DNA from: Molanna angustata
Taxonomy: Eukaryota > Arthropoda > Insecta > Trichoptera > Molannidae
NCBI GenBank assembly: GCA_963576475.1
Contig: OY754986.1
Location: forward strand, 10,639,321-10,703,320
Direction of reading: 5' to 3'
Length of the DNA: 64,000 bases
Shown here: positions 31,093 through 46,000 of the stretch, piece by piece
How positions within the stretch are numbered: position 1 is the first letter of the stretch
Layout: each line of letters begins with the position of its first letter
Position numbers and translations under genes: made by a program
Notes under the pieces: model-generated
Database searches by the model: none
What the model saw: only the letters and a program-made list of their open reading frames with translations
What the model was told of the DNA's origin: nothing

Positions 31093-34000
31093 CTGAAAGA
31101 AAAACATACAGATTAATAAAACAAAAATATCGTACAAATATTTCAACAATGTTCACAATAACTAGTAAAGAATATTAAGTAGTAAATTATTAAAATAACA
31201 ATATAACTTTGTTTATTTCCACTTATTTATTTTTATTCCACAACTAGTTTCAAGAACCACCTTTCTCTTCTTCAGGTGGGTTTAAACTAAAAACTAATTT
31301 GGTGTGGTGTGTGGCAGTGTCATAGGTATAGCGGGAGGTGGAGGTAAGGGGGGGACCTAACGGGAACATGGATAATAATGGTGAAGTGTTGGGTTGTGTC
31401 TGGTTGTTAATTATTTTCTTGTGACTGTTTATGGCTTTGTGGATTTCTAATATCTCTAAATTATTTTGTTTCAGTCGGTATGTATGTTTATGTAATAATT
31501 GTGCGTTTGTATTGTCCATGTTCCCGTTAGGGCAACACCCACTCCCCCCCCCTTACCGCCACCTCCCGCTATACGTATGACACTGCCACACACCACACCA
31601 AATTAGTTTTTGGTTTAAACCCACCTGAAGAAGAGAACGGTAGTTCTTGAAACTAGTTGTGGAATAAAAATAAATAAGTGGAAATAAACAAAGTTATATT
31701 GTTATTTTAATAATTTATTAAAATGAATTTCCACAATGTAAACGCCTCTACCTTAGAATATTAAGTAGAACTTTGTAAGTATTAAATAATTATTATGTTT
31801 AATGCATTAATTATTTCTTATTTCTCAACTGTTAATTCTTGAAGGAATTCGAAAGAATGAATATGTCCCTGTTAAAAGTACATGTACATGCACATACTTT
31901 TGAAATATTATGAAATTGTAAGTTTTTATTTTTACAATAGCTAGATCAGGGGTGTCAAACTCAATTTTGCAGAGGGCCATATATTAAATTTAGAATGTGT
32001 AGGCGGGCCAGATTCAAATAAAAAAAATGTACTGAATTATTACAACATTTTTTTATTTTTTTATTTAATTATATAGTATATAATATACGGTTATTAAAAA
32101 TAATATCAAAGTTATAAAAGAGGGTAATTATTTTTAGCTCGAGGATCCAGATACCTGACTTATCTTGTTTTTTACAAGCTCATTGATGTCAGGTATCATA
32201 TTCGTTGTAATTATTGGAGAAGTTCATTTGTAAGTCTGGTGCGATGTTTGTTCTTATTTATTTTCATGACGTAAAACATCTCTTCACATAAATATGGGCT
32301 ACCAAACATGCACAGAATGCGTGCTGCATGCTGCAAACTCTTGAAATATTGTGTATAAAATGTAAGAGCGTTAACCTCTTTAAATTTTTCTTTCAAAATA
32401 CTGTCCGATTGAAGATCTATCAACTACATTTGCAAATGAACTGGATCCTGTGAAGCTTCGAAACTGAATGGATTGTTGAAAATTGGGAATTCCATTTCAT
32501 TCATTTTGTGGAAGTCTTCAAAACGATTGTTGAATACCATGATCAGATTTTGCAGAAGTTGAGAATATTGATCCAATTTTTTTTTTATTCACTGTACCAA
32601 ATGATTTTAAATGAGGGAAATGATCCAAAGTTTGATTTTTTTACCTGATTTTCCCACATTGCGATCGCGGGCCGTATCTTTAACATGACTGAGCTAGATA
32701 ATATACATACTTAATTCCTTTTTTATTTGGGTAGGTTGTAAACTGTTGAGGTGTTTGTACATATAGATTCAAGTGTTTCAATAAAACATACCTTATCCCA
32801 AAAAGGATTTTTGGTATTTTAACTAAAGCAATCAACATAATGCTGAGATTGTGTACCTATATAGTGTGGAACGGGAACAATCACCTGGTTCATAATTGCA
32901 TATTATATTAATTGTCACTAAAAATTGTAAACTGCTAGCCCTAGAACAGGATTTCCTAGTTGGGCAGCAGTAATCTATTTATTGTTGTCATTATAAATAT
33001 GGTGTGATAAAACGTAAATAAATAAATAATAAATGTTGGTATGATTGAAGTTTTAAAATTAAATGTAAGTAATCAAAATATACTTTCTCATGCATTACCT
33101 AAATTAAGATATAATATGAAAATTATCTTAGTACTATTATTTATCAAAATACTATTTTATTATTATAATTGGGATGATTATCAGGTTTCCAGTTACAGTG
33201 CCCTCAAGTCCCAAGCTTCTTGGAGTGCTTAGGACCCATAGCATAATCAAAGTATGAACTAAAACCACTAGATTTTTAGTCCATTACACTTACTCTTCAA
33301 GCATATGTCTGAACGCAATTGATTAACCTTTTCCGTGCTAAGCGTATGCGAAACAATGTAACACCTCAGTGCGGCGCAATTTTCGGACAAAATTAAAATC
33401 GTCATATCTCAATAACTACTCACCTGAGATACTTGAAATCTTCGACGAGAATATTCGTTTTTAGCTGTTTTAAATGTTGAGTACATTTTTTTGTTTATTT
33501 TGTTTTTCTGCATACTATTTAACTGATTTTTTCAACATTCCAGCTCACAAAACCATGACTTATTAGCAAAAAAATATCACATAGGTAAAAAAAGATATAG
33601 GAATGTATACAGTGAATAAAAATCAGCTTAAAATTTATGAATTTTTAAGTATTTCTTCGAAAACAAACACAGTTTTCAACAATTGCTTAGTGCCTTATAC
33701 GTTTGTATGAAGTTTATCTGTAAGCGCTATGACCTATGCGCCGCTGCACCGCGACTTTATCAACTTATATAGTAGAAAATAGTCATAAAATCATTGGTTG
33801 TTATAAATAATACTGAAATAACTCAACAGGATCTGAGTACTTACTTTTTCGGAACATTTATAAAAGCAAAATTCATTCATAATAGCAAAAAATGTTAAAT
33901 GTATTTTGTCTATCACCTAGTAAAATTTTCAAAGTCGGTAACACAAAAAATCGAAGTTACTCTAAAGAACTCATGAACTTTAAAAAAAGAGTTATTTTGA

Positions 34001-37000
34001 AATATGAATCAACGTTTAAGACATAAATAAAAACATATAAATTTACAACAAAATACTTTGCTTTTATAAACTAAATAAAAACCGAACATAATTATTTTTC
34101 TAAACCGGCGCACAATATCTACGAACTCGGATATGGGTTATAAGCAACATTAATATCCATACAAAGCGGTATCTCAGTGCGGGTCTCGATTATGTCTCGA
34201 GATGAAATAGATAAAAAGTAAACACTCTACTGCCATCTACCGAATTTTTTTTTAATTTTTTTAAAAACGTATTTACTTAGATAAATGATTCGGTTACACG
34301 ATGTAATTATTATTTTTTGGATATGTCGATAAATAAGATTTCTACAGCGAGTTAAAGTGGAGCATTGTCCATCACGATTACCTATCGTGATCCGCACTGG
34401 TGTAGCGCATGATTCATCACGATAACGTCTCGAGATTAGCACTGAAACGGTTAAACAAATAAATAATTGATATAAGAGATAATAAATTACCGATAAGAAT
34501 TGGGTCAGTCTGTGGTCCGTACTCAACAGCTGCTTCAAACATTCCCTTGCTGGGTAGAGCCCTAAACATGACCCTAATCAGCAGAGTTACCCTGCCCGTG
34601 GTGAAGCTTCTCATGCTCATCGAAGCAGAGGTCACTTCCTCCAGCTCTAAGTTGGCGCAATGGCGAGTGTCGCCATCCTTCCTGTACTGAGAAGCTGGAA
34701 CAAATAAATTATACTATTTTAGACACATGCAGTAGCATATAAGATAGTAGAAGTTCAATTTGCTAGCAAATTTTGTCTCAGAAACAAGCTGTGATATATC
34801 GATGTTTCGTCTGTGTTAAGGCAATGGGTGTAGCCTATAGGTTATTAAAGAACATGCCAAAGGACGTTTGGTATTCTTCGTAATATTTGATTAGGTATAT
34901 AAGTGAATGACATGGAGAGAGAAAGAGAGACTCTCTTCAATAGCTCAGATAGCTTCTGCCTATAGCTCTCACAGTGGTTCTTTGTGTAAATAATTATTAC
35001 TTCAAAATTTATAATTTGAACTGTATATTTCTTAAAGTGTATATAAGTTAAATACGATTGATAATTATTAATATCAAGTATTGGTAATACCAAACACTAC
35101 ACAAACTCATATAAGTACTTTATTTAGTTTTTCTCTTTCTTTATTTGTATTTTTCTTGTTTTTGTGTGTATTCTTTTTACTCCTCACTAACCCAAGGAGT
35201 AGTGGGAGTTATGAATTCGCAATTTTTAAGGCTATTTTTTTATTGCAGATTATCAACTAGTATCATGCTGAGATTGTATTCTGAAAATTTCATCACAATG
35301 TATCTGTGTGTGTGCTGTGTACTATGTATGGCGTGTTTATTCTACTTAATCAATTATACACTAAATTACTCATTAAAAACAAAAATCACTCATTATAAAA
35401 CAATTCCAATTTCAAAAGTATATACAGATTGCTCATCAAAATTACTCATCAATCTCCACTTAATATCCAACATCTAAATTTTATGAATAATTGCCAAGTA
35501 AAATATAAAGAAAACATATCAAAGGTGAAAAATTTTTTTTTTTAATAAATGACTGCTGTTTTAAGCATAAGCCAAGACTAAGCAGACACTCATTTAAATA
35601 TGCCAGGCATATTATCAACATGGCAACGATAAAATTATAATTGATTCAAGCTCTCACCATCCATCAAGAGTTTGTTGATTTGCTTTATGGCAATATCAGC
35701 AGAAGCGAGAGCCTTATCCGAACTGGGAGATATCTGCGACTCCCTGTCGCACATGCAATACTCTGGCAGTATGCCTATCTGCGTGCATGTCCTGTTTTCG
35801 TTGAACGGTCTGAAGATGGACTTCCCGACAGCCTTGGGCCTGATGTTCTTGGGCTTCACGTCCAGATCGTCTTCAACTAGATCAACCAGCGTTTCATGAA
35901 TGTCAAACCAACTGAGCAACCTCTCCGTGTGGCTGTTGAGACCTTCCTAAAAACAAAAAAAAAAGCTTAGATTTTTATACATTATTACGTAAATATTGCT
36001 TTGGTCAAATAAAAAATAAATCTAACAATATATGGTAAGTGCAAAGAATCTCAAGACAAATTACTTGCATTCCCAACAGATAAAATATTAACTGTTTACA
36101 ACTTTGAAAAACCATACAAAGTAGAAATACAAACTAAAACTACAATAGCAGATGTTTGGTATCAGGAATCCAATGGTGCACTTATATGGTACACTGACGG
36201 ATCCAAGAAAAAGAATGGTATAGGATCGGGTATATATGGGCAAGTGCCTAGGGTGAAGATCCACAAGCACTTGGGACAGTATGCAACGATCTTCCAGGCA
36301 GAAATATGTGCCATAACACTCTGTGCCTATGAAATCCTAAGAAGGAATTATAAGAACCACAGAATATACATTTACTCTGATAGTCAAGCTGCTCTTAAAG
36401 CTCTTGATTTCTACACAGTAGCTTCATCAACAGTATTAGACTGCATTGAAGCGCTGAAGACTTTATCAGTAAACTATGGTAACAAAATCATATTAAGATA
36501 GGTACCTGGACACTCCAATTATAAAGGTAACGAGGAGGCTGATGCTCTGGCAAATAGGGGAGCGGACATAGCTACCTATGGGCCGGAGCCTCACTGCCTC
36601 CCAGCTAATAGTATTGTTAAATCAACACTTTACCAAAGAATGCTTAACAATGCCACTGAACTCTGGTTATCTACCCCAGGACAAAGACATTCAAAAGCAC
36701 TCATTTCAGGATTCTCTTCAACACACTCTAAGCGGATCCTAACAATGAGCAGGAATAACCTTAGGATTTATGGCGCGCGCTAGTGTCTGAATCCGGACGA
36801 TTCAGCCCTATATAAAGACGCCTCAGACCGGGAGCGTTCATTCGATCTACCCTGTTCCAGTTGTCGCGGTCGCGCTGTCCTTGCGACCCCATAGTTTTCA
36901 ATCCGCGTAATCATCGTATATTATTCTAATTTAAAATATAATTATTTATTAAGTCAACCATTTTCAATGTATTAGAGTCGCTTATCCAAATAAATTCATG

Positions 37001-40000
37001 TAAGTAATTGCACCAATTATCTTTTGATTTCTGCCATCTAATTACCTGTGTTTTACTGTAATATTAAATATCTATATGTACGTAGTGCTGTGTTAGGTAA
37101 GTACCTACACAGTCATTACAATACCTTCGCTTGGGGATAGGCAAACAGGTTGAAATACCTAAAGCCTATATAGACCGGCATAGCCTATCCTGGGTGACCA
37201 CCGACAGGTTATCTAACTTGATCGGCAGCACAACCCAGTCCTCGGTAACCAAGATCAGGTAACTTGGTATCCCGAGGGCCCAAAGCCAAACAGGTGACGA
37301 GAGTACACCTAAAACAGGTAAACTGGTGACCCCGACGTGATCGAATCGAACGATCACAAAAGACGAATCGAAGTATAATCATGTTTTAGCAGCATTGGAT
37401 CCTGAAACCATGTCTTGCGTCGCAGATATTATTCAATTTCCACCAAGTACAGAGCGCTACAAAAATCTAAAATTAACATTATTGAACCGTCTACAAGAAT
37501 CGGAAGAAAAAAGACTCACACATCTACTACACGGGATGCAATTGGGAGATAACACACCATCGGAACTATTAAGAAAAATGAAAAATCTCGCAGGACCAAC
37601 ATTAAACAACGACGCACTCATCAAAAGACTTTGGATAGAGAGACTTCCGCATAGAATTCAAGAAATCATCACAGCAATTAATACTGACGACATTATGATA
37701 ATCGCAACTACAGCAGACAGAATTATGGAGGTGAACAATAGAGCTGAAATACAATCGATAAATTTACCATCTACATCTACAATGAATAACCATGCACATA
37801 ACGATCCAAACACAGTTCAACTTCTTATTGGGATGCAGCAGCAAATTAAAATTTTGACTGACAAAATATTAGGACTAGAACTTCAGCAAAGGCAATCAAG
37901 ACCATTTTATAATAATCAAGAAAGAGAACGTTCCAGATCAAGATCGTCTAGTAGAAACCGTCATAATAATTATAATAATAATTCTTATCACAACCGACAA
38001 AATAATAATCGAAATTATAAAAATAAAAATAATAATAATAAAAATTATATGCCTAATAATAATAATCACAACAAGAAGGAAGATATATGCATACCACATC
38101 AAAGATTTGGAATTAACGCAAGATATTGTCAACTACCCTGCACTTTCAATCTTCCGGAAAACTAAAACTGCGACAGGTGTGCGAGACAACACTGTCGCAA
38201 ATGAAACATCGTCTCTTCATGCCAGATATAGTCACCGGCGTCAAATATTTAATCGATACTGGTGCTGAGATCAGTATAATACCGAGATATCACAAAAGTG
38301 ACAAAGCAACGATCTCTACAGACAGCATCATCACTCCAATATACGCCGCAAACGGAACAACGATACCAACATACGGTCATAAAGTTATAAATCTAAATCT
38401 CGGGCTTCGCAGAAATCATAAATGGAAGTTTGTAATAGCCGATGTAACAAAGCCAATTATCGGAGCGGACTTCCTTACAAATTATGATATTTTAGTTGAT
38501 TTAAAAAGAAAACTGTTAATAGATAAAACAACAGGTATAACAACCAGAGGATTCATATACAAGACATCAGTCATAGACATAGCAACGGTGCAAGCAACAT
38601 TAAAATTTAAAACAATTTTACAAAAATATCCGAATCTGACAAGAGCAAACATGACACCAAATGAATCGAAACACAACGTAACACACCACATTCAAACAAG
38701 AGGACCGCCTGTCACATCAAAAGTGAGAAGATTAAACCCGATGCAACTAGAGATAGCAAAAAAAGAGTTTGCATACATGGTCGAGCAAGGCATATGCAGA
38801 CCCTCAAAGAGCAATTGGTCAAGCCCACTTCACATGGTTAAGAAACCAGATGGAAACTACAGAATGTGTGGAGACTACAGACGACTGAATTCAATTACCA
38901 AGCCGGACAAGTATCCGATACCACAACTCCAGGACTTTTCACATAAGCTCCACGGATCAACGATATTCAGCAAAATTGATTTGGCTAGAGCTTATAATCA
39001 AGTTAAGATGGATGAAGAAGACATTCCGAAAACAGCTTTAATAACTCCATTTGGATTATTTGAGTTCACAAAAATGCAACCTGGACTATCAAATGCAGCA
39101 CAAAGCTTCCAGAGGTATCTTCATAACATCACAAGGGACCTAGAATTTGTCTTCTCGTATATAGATGACATTCTGGTCGCCTCAAAAAATTTAGAAGAGC
39201 ATGAAAAGCATATAGACATATTGTTCAAAAGACTATCTGAGAATGGTCTCATCATTAACCAAAACAAATGCCAGTTAGGCGTGGAAGAAGTCAACTTTCT
39301 CGGTTATAAAATAAACAAATACGGAAGCACCCCAATCCCAGAAAAAATCGAGGCAATAACAAAAATTGACCCACCTAAGGATGCCAAAGGACTCAGAAGA
39401 TTTATGGGTATGTTAAATTTCTACCGAAAATTTTTACCCAACGCAGCAGAAACGCAGCAAATATTATTCAATCAGCTCAAAGGATACAGCAAAAACGACA
39501 AAAGAAAACTAGCATGGACAGAAGAGTTACGTTACGCATTCGAAAAATGCAAACAAGACTTAGTACAAGCAGCACTCCTCACGCATATAAACCCTTCAGC
39601 AGAAATGTCAATAATGGTCGACGCATCCGACAACGCCATGGGCGCGGCCCTGCAACAAAAGAAAAATAATGATTGGCAGCCGATAGCTTTTTTTTTCAAA
39701 AAAGTTTAACAATGCGCAAGTCAAGTACAGCACTTACGACAGAGAATTAACTGCCATATATGAAGCAATAAAATATTTCAGATCACAGATTGAAGGAAGA
39801 AATTTTTGTATAATAACGGACCATAAACCATTAATTTTCGCCTTCACAAAAGTCAAACTCAACTCTCCAAGACAAGAGAGGCAGCTTGACTACATTAGCC
39901 AATTTACCACGAATATCCTACACGTATCAGGCGAAGATAACGTAGTCGCCGACACATTGTCAAGAGTCGAAGAAATAGAGATTCCATCAAATATAGATTA

Positions 40001-43000
40001 CCGAAAAATGGCGACAGAACAAATCAGTGATAAAGAATTTAGGAAAATTCAAGAAAAATCATCGTTAACGCTGAAGAAAATTTTAATACCGGGAACTACT
40101 AAAATGTTATGGTGTGACATATCTAATAATACAGTTCGTCCGTACGTACCGGCCAGCATGAGAGAAGAAGTCATTTTGGCGACACATAAAATAAGTCACC
40201 CCGGAGCAAAAGCAACTTCAAAAATGATAAAGCAGAGATACGTTTGGCCCAATATTGATAAAACTGTCAAAAACATCATAAATAATTGCATAGAATGTCA
40301 AACGTCGAAAATCCACAGACACACCGTCACACCTTTAAAAGAATTTCAACAAACAGATGGAAGATTTAAAAACATTCATTTAGATCTCTTAGGACCGTTA
40401 CCACCGTCCGGAGATTATACATATATGCTAACAATAATCGACCGATATACCAGATGGCCAGAAGCAGTGCCACTAAAAGATATGACTGCAGAAACAGTAG
40501 CAGACGCCCTCATGTATTCATGGATTTCTCGTTTTGGCGTTCCCACCTCGATAACAACAGATCAAGGCCGCCAGTTCGAAAGCTCCCTATTCAAAAAGCT
40601 TACAAGTAAATTGGGCATAATACATAATAGAACTACCGCATACCATCCACAGTGCAATGGAATGATTGAACGATGGCACCGCACGTTAAAAAGTTCAATA
40701 ATGGCAGTAGGTAATACGTCATGGTCGACGTCACTACCAATGATACTCCTAGGTCTCCGCGCAGTAATCAAGGAAGGATCAAGTTACACGCCCGCAGAGA
40801 TGACCTACGGTACAACACTCAGACTACCTGGCGATTTTTTCGAAGACAGACCACCAGAGGAACCAGACACCTATGGACAGAGACTACAAACAATGATGTC
40901 AAAAATTCGCCCCATTCCAATCTCAAATCATAGCAGATTAAAAACATTCGTGCATAAGCAGATGAATCAGACAAAATACGTCTTCCTAAGGAACGACGCA
41001 GTGAGACGCCCTCTTCAGAAACCTTACGACGGACCTTACTTAGTGCAAGAGAGGGATGATAAAACAGCCACTATAAATATCAAGGGAAAAAGCAGAAAAA
41101 ATTCATTAGATCGTCTAAAACCAGCCTTCTTCCTAAATGAGAGTATGGACCCCTGCGATGAGATGAACACCAGACAAGCCACTTCCCCAGAGCAGAGAAG
41201 GATGTCTATTCCGCAGACTAACAACGCCACTACGTCAGAAGCCACTTCATCACAGCAATCACACACAACCACCAGAGCTGGAAGAAGAGTGTACTTCCCT
41301 GAAAGATTCACAAGCTACAGATTTTTTTAAGTTAAGTAACTTATATTTTTTTTTTCTTTTCATATATCTATGAAAATATTTATAATTTATGTAAAATATG
41401 TAACACAAAGTGCATTCGTTATAATATAATATAACTGTTTTATTCAATTTGTCGCACCTCACAGTAAAGTGCATTGAATAAAATAATATAATTAATTAAA
41501 ATATTGTGTATAATTTAATATGTAAAAACAAGCACTTACAAGCTCATAAGCAATGAGTAATTATTTAAAATTTTGTGTATAATGTAATATGTAAAACTAA
41601 GTACTTACAAACTCATAAGTAATGAGTAATTATTTAAAATTTTGTGTATAATGTAATATGTAAAACTAAGTACTTATAAACTCAGAAGTAAAGAGTTATT
41701 AATTTAAATTTTATGTACCTATATGAAAACCAACTCAGAAGTAATAACTAGTTAATTTATTTATTTTTTGATACCAAGGAATGATAAAGAATTAAAATTG
41801 TATTGGAAAACTCATACAGCATGAAAGTATGCTATATTTTTTCCATTATTATGTCAACATAACAAAGAAACATTTGTATTTAAACCAAACCAAAGAAATA
41901 TTTTTTATCTCATGCCAAAATAAAAAAAAAACTTAATTTTTCCTCATGTCGAATCAACAAATGTTTTAAAATTTTTTTCCATTGTTACAGAATGCTGTAA
42001 GGACTATAGGGGAAGCAAGGATATCGTCGAATCGACTGGAAAGGGGGTGATATGGCGCGCGCTAGTGTCTGAATCCGGACGATTCAGCCCTATATAAAGA
42101 CGCCTCAGACCGGGAGCGTTCATTCGATCTACCCTGTTCCAGTTGTCGCGGTCGCGCTGTCCTTGCGACCCCATAGTTTTCAATCCGCGTAATCATCGTA
42201 TATTATTCTAATTTAAAATATAATTATTTATTAAGTCAACCATTTTCAATGTATTAGAGTCGCTTATCCAAATAAATTCATGTAAGTAATTGCACCAATT
42301 ATCTTTTGATTTCTGCCATCTAATTACCTGTGTTTTACTGTAATATTAAATATCTATATGTACGTAGTGCTGTGTTAGGTAAGTACCTACACAGTCATTA
42401 CAATACCTTCGCTTGGGGATAGGCAAACAGGTTGAAATACCTAAAGCCTATATAGACCGGCATAGCCTATCCTGGGTGACCACCGACAGGTTATCTAACT
42501 TGATCGGCAGCACAACCCAGTCCTCGGTAACCAAGATCAGGTAACTTGGTATCCCGAGGGCCCAAAGCCAAACAGGTGACGAGAGTACACCTAAAACAGG
42601 TAAAGATTCTTACTAGAATCTTAACTGGTCACTGTAGACTCAATAAACATCTATGCACGATGAATTTATCGGAAATGTACCTATGCAGGTTCTGCATGGA
42701 TGAACATGAAACACCGATGCATCTACTTACAGAATGTGGCCCACTAATGCAAACAAGAGTAAAGAAAATAGGTTTGCATATTGCTGATCAAAAGCAAATC
42801 AGAGACACCGATCCACAAAGGATTTTACAGTTCTTCCAGGAGATAGGACTATGGAATGACATCTAGCAGGCAAATTATCACAATGGACTACTATTGAGTC
42901 GACGTGAGAAGGTCTCTAGATGGGTTATAAAAAAAAAAAAAGTGCAAAGAATGAAAAAAAAAACAAAATATCGTTCGTTTGCGAGAACAAACAACATTAG

Positions 43001-46000
43001 TCAAGAATCTGATTTTTTAGTTAGCAGAAATGTTCGTCTCCAATTCTTAGTATAATATATCTATAAGTGCGAGAGAAACAGCACATGTGTCATTGTTTAA
43101 CTGTCATATATTCAATGTAATATTGATAAATACAACATTTCTGCATTATTAACTCAAAAATCGGATTTTTCGACTTATGTTGTTGTTCTTGCGAACGAGC
43201 GATATATTAGATTTCATTAATGAACATAGAGCTCGATGATTATAATTCATCCAATCTCAAGATTATTAACAATCTCTGTTTGCACCTATTCAATCACTAC
43301 TGATTCAACAAACAAAAAAAGTCCCAACTCAAGTTGGGAAAATCTAAATATTTAAATCGAATATTTTTTTAATTGCATATATGCAAACATTGGATTTTTT
43401 CCCTGTTGGGAGTCAAATGATATTTTTATTGACAAACTTTTTAACATTTCAATAGAGACGAAGTTGGGATATTGTAGAAGAACCAGAAACTCAAGGCAAC
43501 TACAGGGTTTACGACCTGTCATTGGCTGGTTTACGTGATCACTTTATTTAACCTTCACCAATATGCCTTCTTATTGGTACGAGAAGGTAACAAACCTGCA
43601 GATGTGGAAATTTTTTACTGAATGCCTCCGGCAGTCGTATTCCCAGGAAGGGCATCCTCTCTTCTATTCTGCCGATGAACGTACTCCGGATGCTGTCAAA
43701 TCTGTGTCCGTGGTCCCCCATGACCAGCACCACTGTGTTGTCGAACCTGCCACGGCCGTACATCTTGGTGAAAAATTGTAACAGGTCACTGTCCATATTC
43801 TAAAAAGACACATTTTACATTAGAAGAAACAATAGCTGGAATCCGATATATATTGCCATAAATGTTACGATTTTTTAGTCTGTATGGTTACTGTGTCATT
43901 TTTTGGTATAGGGAACTATGTATAGGGATAGATAGTAAAGCACGTTCAGCAGATCGAAGTGGACGCCCGTGGCTTTATTATCCCTTTATGATGTCAGAAG
44001 ACACTTAGAACAGAGGAAGTAAACTACAATCTCTTCTTCTTCTTAATCTTTAGTAATCATATGCTTCCAGCCCAAGCCTTCTGGCATTTTTTACTATGAG
44101 CCAGTGTCCCATTAGTACAGATGGTGACTCTTGGCCAGAGTCCCTTCTAAACAATGTTGTGTCTTATGATATTTGCAAAAATTTACACATGAAAACAAAA
44201 CATTGGTTTTAATATCGCTGTATGTCTGACCCACCTTAACATCAGTCAGATATTCATGGCTCATCTCGACAAAGAAGCTCAGTGCAAAGTATCTCAAGTC
44301 AGCCATCTCTGTCAAGAACTCCTCGGTGTAGTTGAGCATCAGCTTGTATGAGGGCTGGTTGCCCGTGCAGTACCTCCACTTGGACCTGTCCCAGAACCTC
44401 AGTTTGTTCATGTTGATGTTGCCCAGGTTCTCCTTGAGGCTGACATAAGCCGCTCTGTAATAGTAGTCCACCGGATCCTCCAGAAAGCCGGCGTCCAGAA
44501 AACTGAACGTAGCGTCCAGATATTCTTCACAGTACCTGGAAATCATCCCTTTATTATTATGATTGTTTTTTTTTTATTGCAAAAAATGAATATGTCCTTG
44601 TTAAACAAGTACATATACATCTTCATAAGTTCCCTAAAATAAGCAAATAAATGCTTGTGCTTAGGTGAACGAAATCAGTCGAGGCAGGATTCGAACTCGC
44701 GACCACTGGATTTCTAACCCAGCGTGCTAACCGCTCTGCCACCGACCCATCTATTAGTATGTTATTACATTTAAAGTAAATACACAGTCTTATTATGTTA
44801 GCAATTTTATTATATTGCAAGTTAATGAAAGACATTTTTTGATTCACATATGGCATTCAAAAACAAACTTATATCTAACATTGTGACATTATAACAAAAA
44901 TCAACTAGGTACATTACATATTAATTTATTTTATTTTTCCCAACCACCCTCAGCAATATATATTCTTTTTCTTCTCAACTTATGAATCTGTCAATATAAT
45001 ATGTTCTATCACATATACACCCACTCACACTGATTCTATATCTCTCTTTCACACACACATACATACATATGGTTACTCTCTTTATTATTTTAAGCCAGTT
45101 TAAGGGACAAATACAGTCTTAGTGCACATATTGTAAATATATACAAATATTTAAGAGACATATGAGCTAGCATGACTGATACGTGAATTAGCTGTTACAT
45201 AAATTGATCATTTTCAAACAACATTGATCAATATTATTTATTACTCACAAATATTACATCGGACAGAAATTTGATTATTCAAATGTGATAAGAAAACGAT
45301 TAAAATAGTACTTTCATGAAGTATAATGACACAACAATGTAGATATCAATCAGATAATGGTACCCGCCATTCAATTGTACTGTTCATAGTTTGATATGAA
45401 ATATCAACGTATTATAATAGTAAATGTATGTAATTAGAGATTATCTGATCAGCGAATCTATTTTCACACTAGTCGAGTAGAAATGTATTATTAGTGACTA
45501 ACCTAGTTTGTCTGCTATTTATAATATATTTACTTATCATTAAGTAAATTATTGTACAGCACAAGTTTTGACGATAAAAATTCGTGACAATTCACACGGT
45601 ATTGTTAAACATCTAGACAATTTACGGCGCAGGTTTGAGCATCAACTAATGAAGTTAAATAGAGACGAAGTAAGAATATATATTATAAAACTGGAAAATC
45701 AGGCACCTACAGGACTTAAAGCCGGTTGCAGACCAAAAGCTAAGCTAGGTTAGTTTAGCTTAGTTAGCATAGCTTAGGTCATTTTTCATACAAGTGTGCA
45801 GACCGTGAAATATGTGAGCAAAGCTATGTGAAGTTAGTTGTGTATGCCGACCAGAGCTATGGTTGAGTGTCTCATGGGTAACAGACCGCTATATCTCTTC
45901 GGCAATATTTATCGAAATGTTGCTATGGAGCAATTTATCAAAGTTAATAAACAGTTTCCAATATTATGGAATACAGAGGTACAAGACTAAGGCCTCTTGT

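Larger units (their letters stand above)
31183..31722 (-). mobile_element. Penelope-like element, inverted 3' ends
   Basis: Two arms of about 190-210 bp (31183-31374 and 31514-31722) are inverted copies of each other around a 139-bp centre. Each arm holds the last codons of the same ORF and a hammerhead-like motif. Penelope-like elements are known for inverted terminal copies and for hammerhead ribozymes. It sits in the last intron of the DUF229 gene. Confidence 0.85.
36769..42604 (+). mobile_element. Ty3/Gypsy-type LTR retrotransposon, defective
   Basis: 554-bp LTRs (36769-37322, 42051-42604) that look identical by eye, 4-bp duplication GATT (36765-36768, 42605-42608), PBS, PPT, gag and pol in order PR-RT-RH-IN. 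Gag-body and PR order resemble mag-like Ty3/Gypsy elements. Confidence 0.95.
36051..42866 (+). pseudogene. LINE RNase H and C-terminus, interrupted
   Basis: Before the LTR insertion: [33 protein letters not shown] (RNase H), a stop TAG at about 36499 where the motif [18 protein letters not shown] should start, then [15 protein letters not shown]. After it: [35 protein letters not shown] (Cys/His tail) and [15 protein letters not shown]. So it carries one nonsense change besides the insertion. RT and endonuclease were never copied. Confidence 0.87.
36050..42940 (+). mobile_element. 5'-truncated RNase-H LINE split by an LTR element
   Basis: 12-bp duplication AGTGCAAAGAAT at 36038-36049 and 42941-42952; ends in a run of A at 42929-42940. 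LINE body is 36050-36768 plus 42609-42940. Confidence 0.9.

Noticed and set aside
37324..37341. tRNA fragment gene
   Set aside because: It is the primer-binding site directly after the LTR.
39688..39710. Programmed frameshift between RT and integrase
   Set aside because: Ty3/Gypsy pol is one frame here in relatives; the nine-T run is better read as a one-base insertion or sequencing error.
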